Positions 45,424 through 58,548 of a stretch of 64,000 bases of DNA are shown here, piece after piece. Below the pieces are notes generated by a model that saw only the letters and a list, made by a program, of their open reading frames with translations, made no database searches and was not told where the DNA came from. Numbering within the stretch: the first letter of the stretch is position 1; each line of letters starts with the position of its first letter. Origin of the DNA: Hydractinia symbiolongicarpus (Eukaryota; Cnidaria; Hydrozoa; Anthoathecata; Hydractiniidae); the NCBI RefSeq assembly GCF_029227915.1, contig NC_079882.1, forward strand, positions 13,974,501 to 14,038,500, in the 5' to 3' direction. The position numbers were made by a program, and so were the translations under genes.

Positions 45424-46344
45424 TTAAGACATCAGCAGTGGGTTCGGTGGATCTTTACTTTCATCTAGGAATGGTGCCATATGCATCCTCACGGGTACGT
45501 GTAGCAACCCAGTTCTCAGGGAGTGCATAAATACAGCAACAACTTGTGATCGGTGGTACTGTACTTCTCCTTCCACTTCTGATGCTTTCAAAATTCTTTG
45601 ACGTAGACTAAGCGCTCGGAACAAGAACGCTGGTCCATCTTCATTTTCTCTTTGAAACAACTTGTCTAACTCTCGAAACAACTCTGTGGCCGATTTTTCT
45701 TTGTACGCACTTCTGATAGGCGTCAGTGTTTCTTCTAGTGATATAACTGGGAAAGAGTCTAGGTATGTTCGCAATTCTCCAGCTGGTATTGCTTTTCGGA
45801 TAGCACTAACTATTTCAAAGGATTTGAAGCCTTTCTTCTTTTCTTCTCCTACTTCCTTACATAGGCTAATATAATTGATTTTCTTATTGTCATCTGTTAT
45901 TCCAGAGATACGACATTCTTTCCTGAAGGTGCTTGTTCCTGCTGATTGTAGTCCTAGCAACTTGACCAGGGCTGCCGTAGATCCCTCCTCTCCCCTTGTC
46001 TTTTCAGGACTACCATCTTCCTTGTTGTCAAGTTCTTTTGAATCAGGAGTAACATCCCCTGCCACTACAGCAGTGTCTAGTTTGAGGAGCTTCTTCAACC
46101 TTGGCTGTAAGTCAGCAGGAAGCAATGGTAGCAATCCCTGGAAAAGATTAGCCTTTTGATCTGCATCAGTAGTGTCATCCAAAATTTGTTGCATATCTCT
46201 AAGAAGGGCACGTTTATCCCTTCCATCTACTGGGTCTACTTTCCATTCCGTGGCGATCACTTTCACTATCTCAGGAGAACATTTCCTTAACAGACGCTCT
46301 ACCTCATCTTGGAGCTCATCTATGGAAGAAATCATTATAACCAC
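45424..46344 (-). CDS. gag: Gypsy/Ty3-like gag, intact frame
   Basis: 306 codons without a break. The N-terminal half is helical and charged. The core has RKECRISGITDDNKKINYIS, a GFKSFEIVSAIRKAIPAGEL block and AFLFRALSLRQRILKASEVE, features I associate with gypsy gag proteins of fish and cnidarians. It lacks a visible CCHC knuckle. It ends 35 bases before the pol start. No LTRs recognised with certainty. Confidence 0.75.
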   Translation of the reverse strand: MVIMISSIDELQDEVERLLRKCSPEIVKVIATEWKVDPVDGRDKRALLRDMQQILDDTTDADQKANLFQGLLPLLPADLQPRLKKLLKLDTAVVAGDVTPDSKELDNKEDGSPEKTRGEEGSTAALVKLLGLQSAGTSTFRKECRISGITDDNKKINYISLCKEVGEEKKKGFKSFEIVSAIRKAIPAGELRTYLDSFPVISLEETLTPIRSAYKEKSATELFRELDKLFQRENEDGPAFLFRALSLRQRILKASEVEGEVQYHRSQVVAVFMHSLRTGLLHVPVRMHMAPFLDESKDPPNPLLMS

Positions 46345-46715
46345 GTCCTAGGTCCTAAATTCAGGCTTGTCAGTAGTAATCCTGTCAGCGAGGAATACCC
46401 CTCGATTAATCACAGCCAAAAATTATCTTGCGCAGAAGTCCAAACTAGAACGGCAACAGCAATTCAAACGAGAAGCAGTGACCGCAGGGGAAAGCAAAAG
46501 CGCGGAGGAGAAAACGAATGACGTTCGTGTGACCAAAAACAAATGGCCTCGTGGTAGTCGCTTCCCAAAAATGCGTAGCTAGGCCCCAAGCCAAAAAACA
46601 AACACAAAGTACGTTTTCAATCAGAAGTGAGGAAATAAATACACCTACTTCCTATCAGTAGCATCAAATGTTTGTATTACTTCACTAAAACATTGATAGT
46701 TACTATCAAGTAGAG
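46345..46715. other. Gypsy 5' leader and start of LINE insertion
   Basis: This stretch should contain the gypsy leader or LTR on the right of gag. I could not identify LTR borders or a primer-binding site. The LINE begins within about 30 bases of its right end. Confidence 0.35.
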
Positions 46716-48522
46716 TTGAGCTTGATAGAGAAAGTCAAAAACAAAGAGCTGATATCATTAGTTGAAAATGGAAAAACTATCACTGATGACCTTGAAATAG
46801 CATCGATTTTTAATGATTATTTTTGCAACCTTGTTCCCAATCTTAGAATCAAGCTAAATGAAAATCCACAAAATGATAATATTTTTAATGATAAACCTCC
46901 TTATCGAAATTTGCTAATCATCCAAGTGTTGTCAAAATCAAACAGTTTTATGGCGAGTCTGGTAAAAAGCTTTCTTTTAGACGAGTCAGCCTATCTGATG
47001 TTACAAAAAAAATTAAAGATTTGGATAAAAATAAAACTACACAGCAGTCTGACATTCCAACGAAAATAATACAGGAAAATTCTGACATTTTTGGAAATGT
47101 TTTGTGCAATAGCATAAATTATAACATCGACCAATCCAATTTTCCAAAAAGCCTTAAGAACGCAAACGTCATTCCAGTTTTCAAAAAGGAGGACCGTACG
47201 GACAAGTGTAACTACCGCCCGGTCAGTATACTGCCTAATATCTCTAAGATATTCGAAAAATGCTTATACGAACAAATTGAAGCTTTTTTTCAACCTATTT
47301 TTAACAAGCAGCAGTCTGGTTTTCGGAGAGGTTTTAGTACGCAGCAATGCCTTATAGCAATGATCGAAAAATGTAAAAAAAGCCTAGATAACAAAGGATC
47401 TTACGCAGCGTTATTGACAGACTTGTCTAAAGCTTTTGACTGTATAAATCACATTTACTTATTGCTAAATTGCACGCTTATGGGTTTGACAAGGATGCTT
47501 TGAGATTAATACATAGCTATTTAACTGGCCGGAAACAAAGAGTTAAAATAAACAACTCATTTAGTACGTTACTGGACATCTTATTTGGTGTGCCACAAGG
47601 GTCTATTTTAGGCCCACTACTCTTCAACGTTTTTCTGATAGATTTATTTCTGATAACGATTGAAACTGATATAGCTAGCTACGCAGATGACAACACCCCA
47701 TATACGTATGGGTCTGATAAAAATCAAGTTGTAGGAGACCTTGAAAAAACAGCAAAAAGAATGTTTATATGGTTTGCTGAAAACGGTATGAAAGCCAATG
47801 AAGTAAAGAGCCATCTTCTTTCTAGCTTACCACTTGATACAAAAGCTGTCGTTGGAGACACGTACATTAAAAACAGTGACCAACAGAAACTGTTAGGGAT
47901 AAAAATTGATCGGAAATTAAAATTTGATTTGCATGTAACGGACTTATGTCAAAAAAACAGCCAAAAACTACATGCGTTAGCGCGTGTTGCACCTTACATG
48001 GATACTCAAAAAAGAAGAGTCATTATGAAGGCTTTTGTTACCTCTCAATTTAGTTACTGTCCTTTGATATGGATGTTCCACAATAGAACACTGAATAACA
48101 GAATTAATAATCTGCATGTAAGAGCACTTCGAATAATCTATTGTGACCATACATTAACATTTAAGGAACTGTTACATAGAGATAAATCAAAAACGATACA
48201 CGAAAAAAATCTTGAAACACTAGCTATAGAAATATATAAAGCTAAAAACAAACCTGATATAATAAGTGATATTTTTCTGTTCCGTAGTAGCACTTATAAT
48301 TTGAGAAATGAAAGAGAACTTTGCTATCGCACAGCAAAAACGTCTACTTATGGCACTGAAACTATCTCAAATTTCGCGCCAAAATTGTGGCAGATGATAC
48401 CATTAAATATAAAAACATCTGAAACATTACAAGAGTTTAAGTCAAAAATTAAGAAATGGAATCCAGAAAGTTGCCCTTGTAGGTTGTGCAAACCGTATAT
48501 TAATGGATTAGATTTTATTTGA
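46716..48522 (+). pseudogene. CR1/L2-like non-LTR retrotransposon RT, 5'-truncated, two frameshifts
   Basis: The RT domain has DKCNYRPVSILPNISKIFE, QSGFRRGFSTQQCL, LTDLSKAFDCINH (motif A), FGVPQGSILGPLLFN (motif B) and IASYADDNTPYTYG with the YADD catalytic pair intact. Downstream blocks SQFSYCPLIWMFHNRTLNN and RALRIIYCD are typical of CR1/L2-type LINEs. The C-terminus ends ESCPCRLCKPYINGLDFI. Frameshifts lie near 47000 and 47450. The endonuclease is absent (5' truncation). Confidence 0.9.
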
Positions 48523-49938
48523 CAGGCAGACTTTTATTTAGTATTTATAGCATTTTGCGGTTTGTTTTTGTTGGTTTTTTTTCCCGAATTTTCTGGCATA
48601 CCACTTCCTTGCAATATATAGGATCTCAAAAATAAAAGCTATAGTCTAACCATCCTTTATTTCAGGATGATGGTATGCAAAGCAAAGAAGTCAAATTAAC
48701 TAAATTAATTGCCTTCTTCATTGACTTTAATTAGCGACTTTTCCCGAGAAGCTAGAATTTTTTATTTTTTTTTACACGTCAATGTAAAAGAAATTGTTAA
48801 TAATAATAATAATAATGGTAGCTATTGTTTTATCTCTGTTATTAAAAATACAGTCTACTCGTTAAAATCTCACATCTGCTCTCTCGCTGGACACACATAC
48901 CTATTTTTACAAAACAAAAACAAATATGGTAGACCAAACTACCACAAAGGCGTGCCTCGACAACGCCAACAGGAGCTTTCAGCTTTCAGAAATGAGAGAA
49001 TAAAGTGATAAGGGTGCTGTTAAGCTGCATATGCTGTAAAAAGTGCAGGCGTTTTTGACCAATTCAGTATTTTGGCAGATAAAAACCAGCATCCATTTCA
49101 AAAATGAAAAAACATATATGTACTTTTTGGTTGTTGTGTAAACACCAGTTTTGTATTTTGGAAGCCTATGTTGACTTATTATGTTATGGAACCACAGAAT
49201 TTATGTCAACGTTACTTCACCTATCAACAAGCCTTTTGTTAGTGACGAGTGAAAACTGTACGACATCCAAGCCCCATACCACAAAAGTTCCTGCACATAA
49301 CCTATACAATTTGTACAACGGTTAACTTTGAGATTTGTCTTTTTTATGGACATTTGGGCAAGTTCGGGAAGTGTAGGAATAGTTTGATAGAGCTTAGGAA
49401 GAAAATAACGAATTTAATTCTAAAAATGCCTGAACTTGTCCTTGTATATGCAAGGATTTGCAGCTTATCAGCACCCTCTTGTGCATTAAATTTGTTCTGA
49501 TTCGCCGTTTTCGCTCAGAAGCTACAGAAAACAAATGGGACAGTTTACTGATAGTTTTACTGACTTTGTTTTGACCGCTCGCATAAAATACACCAATCAA
49601 AACGCTTGATTGTTTAAAAAAACAATCCACCACTTTCTCGGCCTGGGCATGCCAACGAAGAAACATGAGGACCGAAACATGATGGCCATTTTTGTTTTTA
49701 AAGGAATGGTGGGTCAGTGCTGTTTGTAAGTCTGTTTCACCTTTTTGTCTCCTATAAGCTTTCTATTTTCGTAATATTGTTTTTTGTATGTTCTAAAATG
49801 TTAAGATAAATATATTGTCACGTTTTTAGTCACGTACAGATCTTAAACGCACCAGTTTTAGGATTTTTGGCTAGGAACGAAGATTTTGGAGGCTAGCTAG
49901 CTAGAACCTTACTTATTACTATTCTGTATGGTATAAAT
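48523..49938. other. Region without gene
   Basis: LINE 3' tail, then AT-rich sequence. Shares a short repeat with 33840-33950. Short frames lack motifs. Confidence 0.4.
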
Positions 49939-50199
49939 GGGGATTTTCACGAAGCGAATTGAACGGCGAATTCGATGGCAAATTCGCTTTTTAATTTTCA
50001 CGACAAAATATATTCAGTGTTTACATTGGTTAACCGCGTTCTGATTGGTCTAAAACTAGCAGCGAAACCTTTAGCCGCGAAAAAGTAGGAACTGTTTCTA
50101 CTTTTCAGCGAAGCGAATATTTCGATGCAAAATCATAACAAACAAAACTGCGCCTGCTCAGATACAATTTGCCGTTCAATTCGCTTCGTGAAAATCCCC
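49939..50199. mobile_element. 261-bp MITE with perfect 29-bp inverted repeats
   Basis: The left arm 49939-49967 (GGGGATTTTCACGAAGCGAA...) and right arm 50171-50199 are exact reverse complements over 29 bp. GCGAATT motifs repeat inside. I could not define a target duplication. The perfect arms suggest recent insertion. Confidence 0.8.
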
Positions 50200-50439
50200 C
50201 TTAACATCTTTTTATCCTACCCACCATTTATTTTTGTGTTGAGACTGTAGCCATTTAGCTAGCTCCTATCTTTGGCTAAAAAGTGAGAGTATAAAAATGC
50301 AGTTTGGCTACAACAATATTCTTAAACAAAAAGTGTAATGCTAAATGCAGTTAGCTAGGTAGCTACATCTTTTATTATTTTTTCATGAAAACTTTTCGTG
50401 CAAATAAAATGACTGACAGATTATTTTAGCTGAATTGGT

Positions 50440-51229
50440 AATGACAGGCTGTTCCCTGTGTTTTCATTAAAACTAAAGTTGCAATGAAGTTTTTTGGAAA
50501 GGGGTATTACGCCTATACGCCTGTTCAACTCTGTTTAACTATACGAAGCGATTAGCCCAGGGTTAACAACAGACTTGTTTTTGGTAAAGGCTGTTACGCC
50601 TATGTGCCATGTACAACGTGGTTTACCTGTACTAAGGGGTCAACCCAATGTGACAATTCATTTTTAAACTTTCTCGGTAATCACGTCTGTATGGATGTGC
50701 AACAATGTTTACCTGGACTAACCGCTCAGCTCTGTTGTGTTTTTTTAAACAGAGTCTGTGAGAAAGTTTTTTCCAAAGGCATATTATTCCTATACCCCTG
50801 TGCAACACGGTTTAACTGTAATAAGCGCTTAGCCCAGTGTCACGATAAATTTTTTAACTTTTACAAAAACTTATTCCGCAAAATAAAATAATATTGACTG
50901 ATTGTTTTTGCTATAATGGGGTACCGACTGTTGTTTGTAAACTGTGTTTTTGTTTCAGCTATCGTTGCAGGGAATATTAAAGTTGAAGACTATAATGGTG
51001 TATGCGCTTCACTTAATTTTACGACATACTGTATACCTGTACTAAAGCACTCCACTTGATCGTGTGGCACAGTTTATTAAGCGCTCCATAGAGTGTTCAA
51101 CGTCAGGTCACACCTTGACTTTGGCTTGCGCCGGCGTTTCGACACCGGGGTAAGCCAAACGCGAGACGCGCTTAAGTGGTATAAAAAGGATAGGCGGACC
51201 CGTGGATTTTTCCACGGGCCATCGACTAG
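50440..51229 (+). mobile_element. Helitron 3' portion with tandem about 150-bp repeats
   Basis: The 3' end is CCCGTGGATTTTTCCACGGG, a 7-bp hairpin, then CCATCGA and CTAG at 51226-51229 followed by T. Upstream, three diverged units share TTACGCCTAT...GTGCAAC...GGTTTAAC...TAAGCG and AGCCCAGTGT-like blocks (50500-50860). The 5' end was not found, so the left limit is arbitrary. Confidence 0.6.
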
Positions 51230-52315
51230 TTAATTATATTCTTTCGGGGTGTGGAGCAAGCATAATGTGTGTGAGTTGACATATGCCTGACCATAGTCTC
51301 TCTTTCTTATGACTATGGCCTGCCTAAGTGTACAGTGAAGTAAGCAATCATTCTTTTCTGTCTAGAATAAGTGACTATATATAGAAACCTTCTTTGTACT
51401 GTTTTTCATGTGTACTAATTTTCACACGTTGGTTCAAAAAAGTTTGTTATTTCATAAAATTTAGCACAGAAATTTTGTGTAACGTTTTGCACAAAAATAA
51501 AAAGTGTGAAAGTATACTTTTTGCAATAAAGAATGTTTCAAAGGCATCTGTAGTTTGTCTAAAACTCTGAATTTTACCGTTTTATTTCCTGTTCTATTTC
51601 CTCTTTTTGTGGGGGAAATTGAGCTAGCGCTACATTTTCTTAACTGCGCAAATTGCATCCATATATAGATAACTTTCAATGTTTACGATTTGACGGGATT
51701 CTTGCACGTTGCAAAAAAATCAACGGCCAATATATTTCAGAATTTAAGTTTGTAAGTTTCGTTTAGTTTTATCACGAAATTATAAAAGTTAATTTTTGGA
51801 TATTTCAATTTCTCTTTTTTGTTGTTGTGAAATTTCACTCCTAGTAAGTCCAAATCCTTAAGGGAAAGAACTTTAGCGGAAAGAAAATGATCTGCCAAAG
51901 TAAACACCCACAAAAATTAATTTTTATAGATGTCTGCCAAATTAAATTCCAACGAAAATTAATTTTTTTATCGCACGCCAAAATTAATTTTTTCACCTTT
52001 CTCCTAATTTTTTGTGATCTACAAGAGGATTTCGATGAACATGCTTTTGATTTAGTATTGACAATAAGTAACCTTCTGTTATATCCAAGATGGTTATTAA
52101 TGTAAAAAACTTTCACCTGCAAAATTAAATTTCCCCCAAAAATTATTTTCATTATACACCAAAGTAAATTCAGCCAAATTTTATTTTGGTATCCAACAAT
52201 TCTGCCAAATTTTCTTCCCCAAAATTACAGTAGTTCCCATAGGGTATGTCTATGCTACATAATTTGATGACCGATTGGGCACTTATTTAAAATTGACTTT
52301 TAAGGTTGGTGTTTG
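51230..52315. other. Region without gene
   Basis: AT-rich. Around 51880-52180 a CCAAATTAA/AAAATTAATTTTT block recurs irregularly; the same style of block occurs near 58880-58980. Confidence 0.4.
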
Positions 52316-53760
52316 CGTTGTCTTTGCGAAAACATTTGCGTTTTGAGATACCCTATTCCCAGTTCAGAAGAAAAATCCAGAAGAATATGCGCATCATTTG
52401 CTTTTTATGTTCTATCCGTTTCGGGAAGAATCAGAATTGTTAAGTGAAAACTTAGGAACTTCACGAAAAAAATATTGGAAGAAGGTGTATTAAAAACTAT
52501 AAATAGAAATAAAAGAATTTGCGAGCCTTTCGGTGAACTTGTTGAAGAAGCAATGATAAATTTTCACACAACAAATGTGAATAACCTTGATTCTTTCGCC
52601 GAACAAGAAAATGACGATGTTTCTGATGAGATGAGTAATACAAATAACCAAATCGATGACGAAGTACAAAATGAGACTGAAAACGTCCAAATGACTGGGA
52701 CTTTTGCATCTTTTAGTGAAACTGGAATTTCCGATAATGAACTCCATGAAAAAAATTCGAACATTAAATAAAACTCAAAAGCAAATAATTCATGTTGTAA
52801 ATGATTGGGTTAGAGATTACATAAAAAGCTTAGCATGTAACGCATACCATAAAATCGAGCCAATCCATATCTTTTTAACAGGCAGTGCAGGTTGTGGAAA
52901 GTCACATTTGATAACAACAATTTCTGACATGCTAAAGAAAGCACTTTCTTATCGTGCAGGGAACTTAGAAAAGGATAAAATTCTTATTCTAGAGCCAACA
53001 GGTGTTGGTTGCTGCCATCAATGTAGAGGGAAATACAATCATTCAGCCTTAGGTATTCCAGTTGATAGGATTTTACTAAAAACATTTCTAAGTTGAGTGA
53101 TAAAAAGATGCATGCTGCGGAACAAATTTTCAGAATTAAGCATTATTGTTATAGACGAAATCTCAATTCCACCAATTCAAGCAAGGCCAGTTTACGCAGA
53201 ATACAAGGATGTACTGTTAAATCTCTCACATTGCTGAAAGTATTATAAGATTGCTGAACTGACGGAAGTTTTGAGGCAGCGTGGTGATCAATGTTTGATT
53301 GAATTACTGTACAATATCAGAGTGGGAAACTTAGAAACACGAATCAAAATTATCCCAAGTTGCGATTCATATATCTTTGCCGAAAACCAACCTGCCTCTG
53401 AGCACAACAAAAAATGTTAAACGGCCTAACATCGACAAAATTCCAGAAAATATTCCTGTGTCAATGGTGCAAAATCTTTTTAGCCGCCTTCAAATGGAAA
53501 CAGTTGAACTTGCTCAAAACCTTCTTTTAAAACCTAACGCAAAAGTCATGTTGCCGTCAAACATTGACGTACAGATAAACTTATAAACGGACAGATTGGA
53601 ACTGTTCATCGTATAAAAACCGATAGTTTAGGAAAAGTTACAAAAATATATCTAAAAATGGAAGACAAAAACGCAGGACTTAAAGCTATACGAACAGATC
53701 CATATGCTATGCAAGAAAATGTTCCAATTAACCGAAGAAAGAAATCAAGTTTAACAAATA
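52316..53760 (+). pseudogene. PIF1-family helicase remnant, probably Helitron-borne
   Basis: An upstream segment with PEEYAHHLLFMFYPF and a frame 52475-52771 (NRNKRICEPFGELVEEAMI) precede the helicase. The helicase has IHIFLTGSAGCGKSHLI (Walker A) and LILEPTGVGCCHQCRG, where motif Ia is altered. IVIDEIS (Walker B) is followed by a deletion and later LTEVLRQRGDQ and KPNAKVMLPSNIDVQ. At least three frameshifts and one deletion. PIF1-type helicases with this N-terminal extension are carried by Helitron-like elements; non-autonomous Helitrons abound in this window. Confidence 0.75.
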
Positions 53761-55500
53761 TAATCCATCCTCACCTTCTATGAAACGAATGAATACCAAG
53801 ATCTTTTATCCTCTTATCCCTTTCAATGGAGCTCAAAAAGCCCATAGCAAATAGGGTAAATACGCAAAAACCTCAAAATCAATTAATCCTAAAATTTTAA
53901 ACATGTTGCCATCGGCTGGAAGTTTGTTATACGCAAGCAAAAACCATGCGGGAAGCAAATTGAAAATAGCGTGTTAAAATTATACTCCTTTTAGTGATTT
54001 AAAAACCCCGCCCTAACAATAAATTCGCGTTAAGCGTAAATGAGCTATCACTATCGCAATAGCATTTTGCATTCCGAACAGAAAAACAAGGCCAATAATA
54101 TGGGAAAAGATGTACATACTTTTTCTTGAAAAAATAACTTTTTTTACCGAAAATAACACCAGCGCAAAAAAGAATCTGTATAAATCTGTGGTAAATAAAC
54201 ATAGTTTTAAACGACGAAATTAAATATCCGTATTCCGAGTGGATTGTAAATTATAAAGTTTCCAAGATTTTGCAATTTATTTTGGTGCAACCTCCGAGAT
54301 GTCTTACCAGAAGTCACTAAAAAAACACTAAAAACAACGATGTGATAGAAATGCGCAAGTTATAATTGTTAGTTGATTTAACACTCTGGTCAAAAGCACG
54401 TTTGTAGAACTTCGTCAGGTACGTGTATTTTTTTAAAAGCATGACATTTATAATCGTCTGTAGGCTTAAATTTGGTCATTCCTCAAGCATATGCTAAGCA
54501 TTATGTGAAGCCTAGGAAGACATTGTGAAGTTTTAATGTTTTGTGTTTGGTGAGCAGTTTTTCTTTTTTATGCCTGAATTAACCAGTATGTATGTAGTGA
54601 GATTTAAGTTGTAATTACAGATGTTTAAAATTCTAATGCAACATTTTGTTTCAAATAAGCATATTCTGAGCCTGATCATTGTTTTTTATAAGCATATTCC
54701 AATAAATCTTTTTGCCATTAAGCATAACCAAAGCACATATTGAGCCTGAAAAAGTATTAGCCTTAATTTAGATTTTCAATCGCTTTTACAAAAAAAAACA
54801 TGTAGCTGACCAAAGTTCTGAAAACGTGCTTTTGAACAGTATGTTAATGCAACTAACAATTAACTTTCTTATAATATCTTTTTTTTAAGCAGCACATAAA
54901 TAGAGATGAGCTATGCATTTTAAAACACGATGATGAAATTCATACGATTATAGTATGCTTATAAAAAAATATTTTCATCCGTTATATTGAAAGCAAGTTT
55001 TCAATAATTGTACCGTATTGGTATGGTGTCGATATAGTCTTTAATTATGTTTGTATGTTATTAATAGTGTTTAATTATTTAAACCTTCATTTAAAACCTG
55101 AATGCTTATAAAAAAACGTCTAATAAGAACCCATTGCTACCTATTCAGGTTAAAAAACTTGTTATATTTTTGTGTGAATGTAGTCGAAACCCTCTCTAGT
55201 TTTTTATATTTGTTTGGATTACTACTGTTCTGATTTAAAAGACACCATTACATACAATGACTGATATAAAATTGTAATTGTCATTCCTTTTTAATCAGGT
55301 GAGCTGTTTATCTAATCCAGGAGGATAACTTTGTAAAACTAATGGAAAAACCGAAAAAAAACAAGAAGACAAACGATAAAGGCACCAAAAATTGAAGAAT
55401 TTTTCTGGAATTTCTATTAATACAAACAAGTTTCAGAACCTTCCAGAATGTTTTTACAAGACGTTACAGACCTGTTGATATTGCAAAAAAACTCCCACGT
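53761..55500. other. Region without gene
   Basis: AT-rich sequence, including whatever 3' untranslated region the minus-strand coiled-coil gene has. No motif, repeat array or RNA recognised. Confidence 0.4.
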
Positions 55501-55501
55501 A

Positions 55502-58500
55502 TCAAGGAAAAGCATTTATATGAATTTTGTTCAGAGAAAATTCCGATTTATTTTTCTTTGTATTCGTTGTACGACTTTGCGGCGTTACTCTTCTTTTTGA
55601 AGGGTCAAAAGATTTTGGTCTTGATTCCCCAGCTAAAATTGGGCAAACTTTCCAACTCAAGATACTTGCCGCTTGAGTTGATGGTCTCATCTTTTGGGGG
55701 GAGACACGTCCGCCTGGCACTGGAGGAAAGCACGTCTCATGGTAGGACTCCTTTTCCTTAGACAAAATATTTACCAATTTTAGTTCGAGATCATTGACCT
55801 TCTTTTGCAATTCGTCTGCTCTTTCAAAAGCATCCAGCTTCATTTGTCGCTCACGGTTCACCTGTTGCATTGTCTCCTTCAATAACCTCTTCGACTCGGA
55901 TGTTGATCTTGCAGAAAATCTTCTATCAGCTCCATTTGCGTTTCGTAGCAATTGTAACTCTACTTCTTTCTCTTTTAATTCGTTTGCTAACTTTTCTAAA
56001 TTGGATGATTTTGCGAGTTCCAAATGACTCAAACTTTGCGCTTCTTGCAAGTACGCGTGTGATTTTTGTGATTGCATTCTGTGCTCGTTCTGCAAATGCT
56101 TACGTAATCGTTCACACTCTTGCTCGAGGGTTACTAAAATACTCCTTAAGGCGTCTTGCTCTTTTTGCAACAGAATCTCCTTCTCCTCGTGAATCACACT
56201 ATTTTCTAGAGACAGCTTCGTTGCCTTTGCAGCAATTTTCTGATATTTTAAAACCTCTTCGGTGCATTTTGATTTATCTTTCACTTTGTTCCAAGTATGT
56301 AAAGCTTTTAATTTATTTATTACCGTTGACAGCTTCTTGTTTTCACAATTTGACTCCCTAAATGCTTCCGCCATTATTAAACGATGACTGTGCATGTCTA
56401 CTGCATTGTCAAATCCAAACTTTACACGGACATTTCGTAGCTTCTCAACAGCAACTCGTCTTACCTAACGTGAATATATACGAAAATTGATTATCTAAGG
56501 CGTTCGTTACTAGTCGTTAGCCAGCGGAAAAATCCGTGGGAAATCGGCCGTCGCTATTTGCAGCTGCCATTTTAGCTCACAAACAGTGCTATTTTGCCAT
56601 TTTGCGCAAAGACAAACAAAATATGGGTATTATTAATATAGAAACTTATTTACTTAAAATCTTATTCAGTTTTTCTCTAAAAAAGCAACCCTATATTAGT
56701 CGCGCTGCATCTAATTTTTTACTGACATAGAACTGAACTTGTCAACCCTAACTAGACCATTTAGATCGTATTTGTCAGTTGTGACACTTAACACATACAC
56801 TAGTTCTGTTTAACGCTTATATGTTGCTTCTGAAAAGACTTTTGTCACAGTCTTACTGGAAAAATGTTAAGTGAAGAAAAGTGCTTATGGGATGAATTTG
56901 AAGCCTGAAGCAATTTGCTTACTGTTAGTAACGAACGTATATTACATTTTTTTCTGAAACCTTATACCCGTGATGGCGTGATTGCATCAATTAACGACAA
57001 GAATCATTTCCAAATGGGAAAAACAAGCAACTTTGCGAGAAAACATTCGTGGTTGAGACAGATACGGCATACTTAAGGGTCAAATCGCCAAACAGATGGC
57101 GTGAAAAATTCTGTTTTGAGGTAGACAAATGTCAACAGCATCATTTTGTTCTTGTAATGAGTGCTAAGCAGAATGGATATTCATCGACTAGTCGTTAGCC
57201 CGTGTAAAAATCCACGAGAATCGCCCCTTGTACATAATTTCCGCACCTCTATTCGTGCATCCTTGTTGAACCATTAGCATGAAATAATGCAATTATTCCG
57301 CGGCGTTTAAAATATAGCTGCGCAGAACCATTTTAAACAGGCAAAATGCGTTTATTATTACATAGACTAGCTGTTAGCCCGTGAAAGAATCCAAGGGAGA
57401 CCGCCTTATTTGAAGGGGGTATTTATTAGAAATTCGTCATATTATAAAGATGTTGATGTTTAACACTTACCTGCGTCAGTGTTTGGTGAAAGTCTACATG
57501 CAAAGATGTCTGGAACTGCTCAAATCGGGCTTTCATGTTAAAAGCATTGTAAAATAAATTCTCGACTAATTCTTTATATTGTTCCTTCAGACTACCGGCC
57601 AAAATTTTTTCTTTTTCTTCAACAACTTTTGTCAACTCGTCTATCTTGGCTCTAAGAGCCGTAACTTCGATAAGCAGCGAATAACATTTATCAGCCAAAC
57701 CACAATCTATCTTCACTATCGTCGACTCCTCGTTGCATTGATTTATCTTCTTTAACTGCTTGATTTTTTGTTCTTTTATATACAACGTTTGGTTTTGCAG
57801 ACGAAGTAGATTTTCGTAAAATGACGCGTAGCTGACATATAGTATTTTTTCTCGTTGCATACAAGCAGTTGCTAACCTCGTTAAACATTTATCAAAATGC
57901 TTGAGATCCAACGTAACGGAAGCACCATCTTTACATGCGTTGATATCATCGACAAAATCTTCGACTATGTGAGACTTTTGGACGGTGAAGTTTTCTTTTA
58001 TGGAAGCCTGCTTCCACAAATCTGTTGGTAGTGTTGGATCTTCACGTACTCTCTCAGCCAAAACCAGGGTATGCTTTCGTGACATCTCCCGAGTACAATC
58101 TTGCACCATGTTACATTCCAACAGCTCTAACAAGCGCGACAGTTGACGCACTTTTATCTCATATTCTTTTACATTATCCGGGATCTGAATAACTTCATTA
58201 TCATCGACCACAATATGATCTGGGTTAACGTCGTTACCAGAGACTGATAACATTTGTTTGTACACAACATAAACTACCTCGTGTTTAAACACGTGCGAAA
58301 AGCTGGAGTATATTTTTGTTGTGTCGATATTTAACGTGTTAAGGCGTTGACAAGCCCATATGTGTTTCACTGATTCTAGCCTCGCCCATAACAGCAAAAA
58401 AGAGTAAATAAATTCAACAGCTTGGAGTGGAGTCTTTTGCATGGATAACTCTCCTTGCTGGAAATTCTCTGACGTGCGTGCAATACTTAACGGATAAGTA

Positions 58501-58548
58501 CGAGTTAAACATTCAGATTTTCGGTTAGGTACAGGTCTGGAACGAGCA
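55502..58548 (-). CDS. Coiled-coil host protein, two exons (CCDC162-like?)
   Basis: Exon 57471-58548 begins after a T-rich tract and TTTTAG, and ends CTGACGCAG|GTAAGT. Exon 55502-56464 begins after CACGTTAG and ends at a stop. Both junctions are phase 0, so residues TLTQ join VRRVAVEKL. The 5' exon continues upstream outside what I can see. Exon 1 has a segment DLWKQASIKENFTVQKSHIV and long heptad coils. Exon 2 is almost all coiled coil (EKEILLQKEQDALRSILVTL) with a basic, Ser/Pro-rich tail. No stops across about 680 codons. I suspect a CCDC162-type protein, weakly. This is the best host gene in the window. Confidence 0.75.
56510..57187 (-). mobile_element. Helitron in intron of the coiled-coil gene (678 bp)
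   Basis: On the minus strand it starts TCGATGAATATCCATTC at 57187 and ends with CCACGGATTTTTCCGCTGG, TAACGA and CTAG at 56510-56513. No coding capacity. It joins the next Helitron without spacing. Confidence 0.6.
57188..57366 (-). mobile_element. Short Helitron (179 bp), tandem in the same intron
   Basis: The minus strand starts TCTATGTAATAATAAACGC at 57366 and ends CGTGGATTTTTACACGGG, CTAACGA and CTAG at 57188-57191. Confidence 0.65.
57367..57425 (-). mobile_element. Helitron 3'-end fragment
   Basis: The minus strand shows TTGGATTCTTTCACGGGCTAACAG then CTAG at 57367-57370, directly before the 5' end of the 179-bp copy. Only the terminal part remains, abutting the exon side of the intron. 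Confidence 0.5.

Noticed and set aside
51841-52152. 103-codon minus-strand ORF
   Set aside because: It arises from the irregular AAAATTAATTTTT repeats and has no motif.
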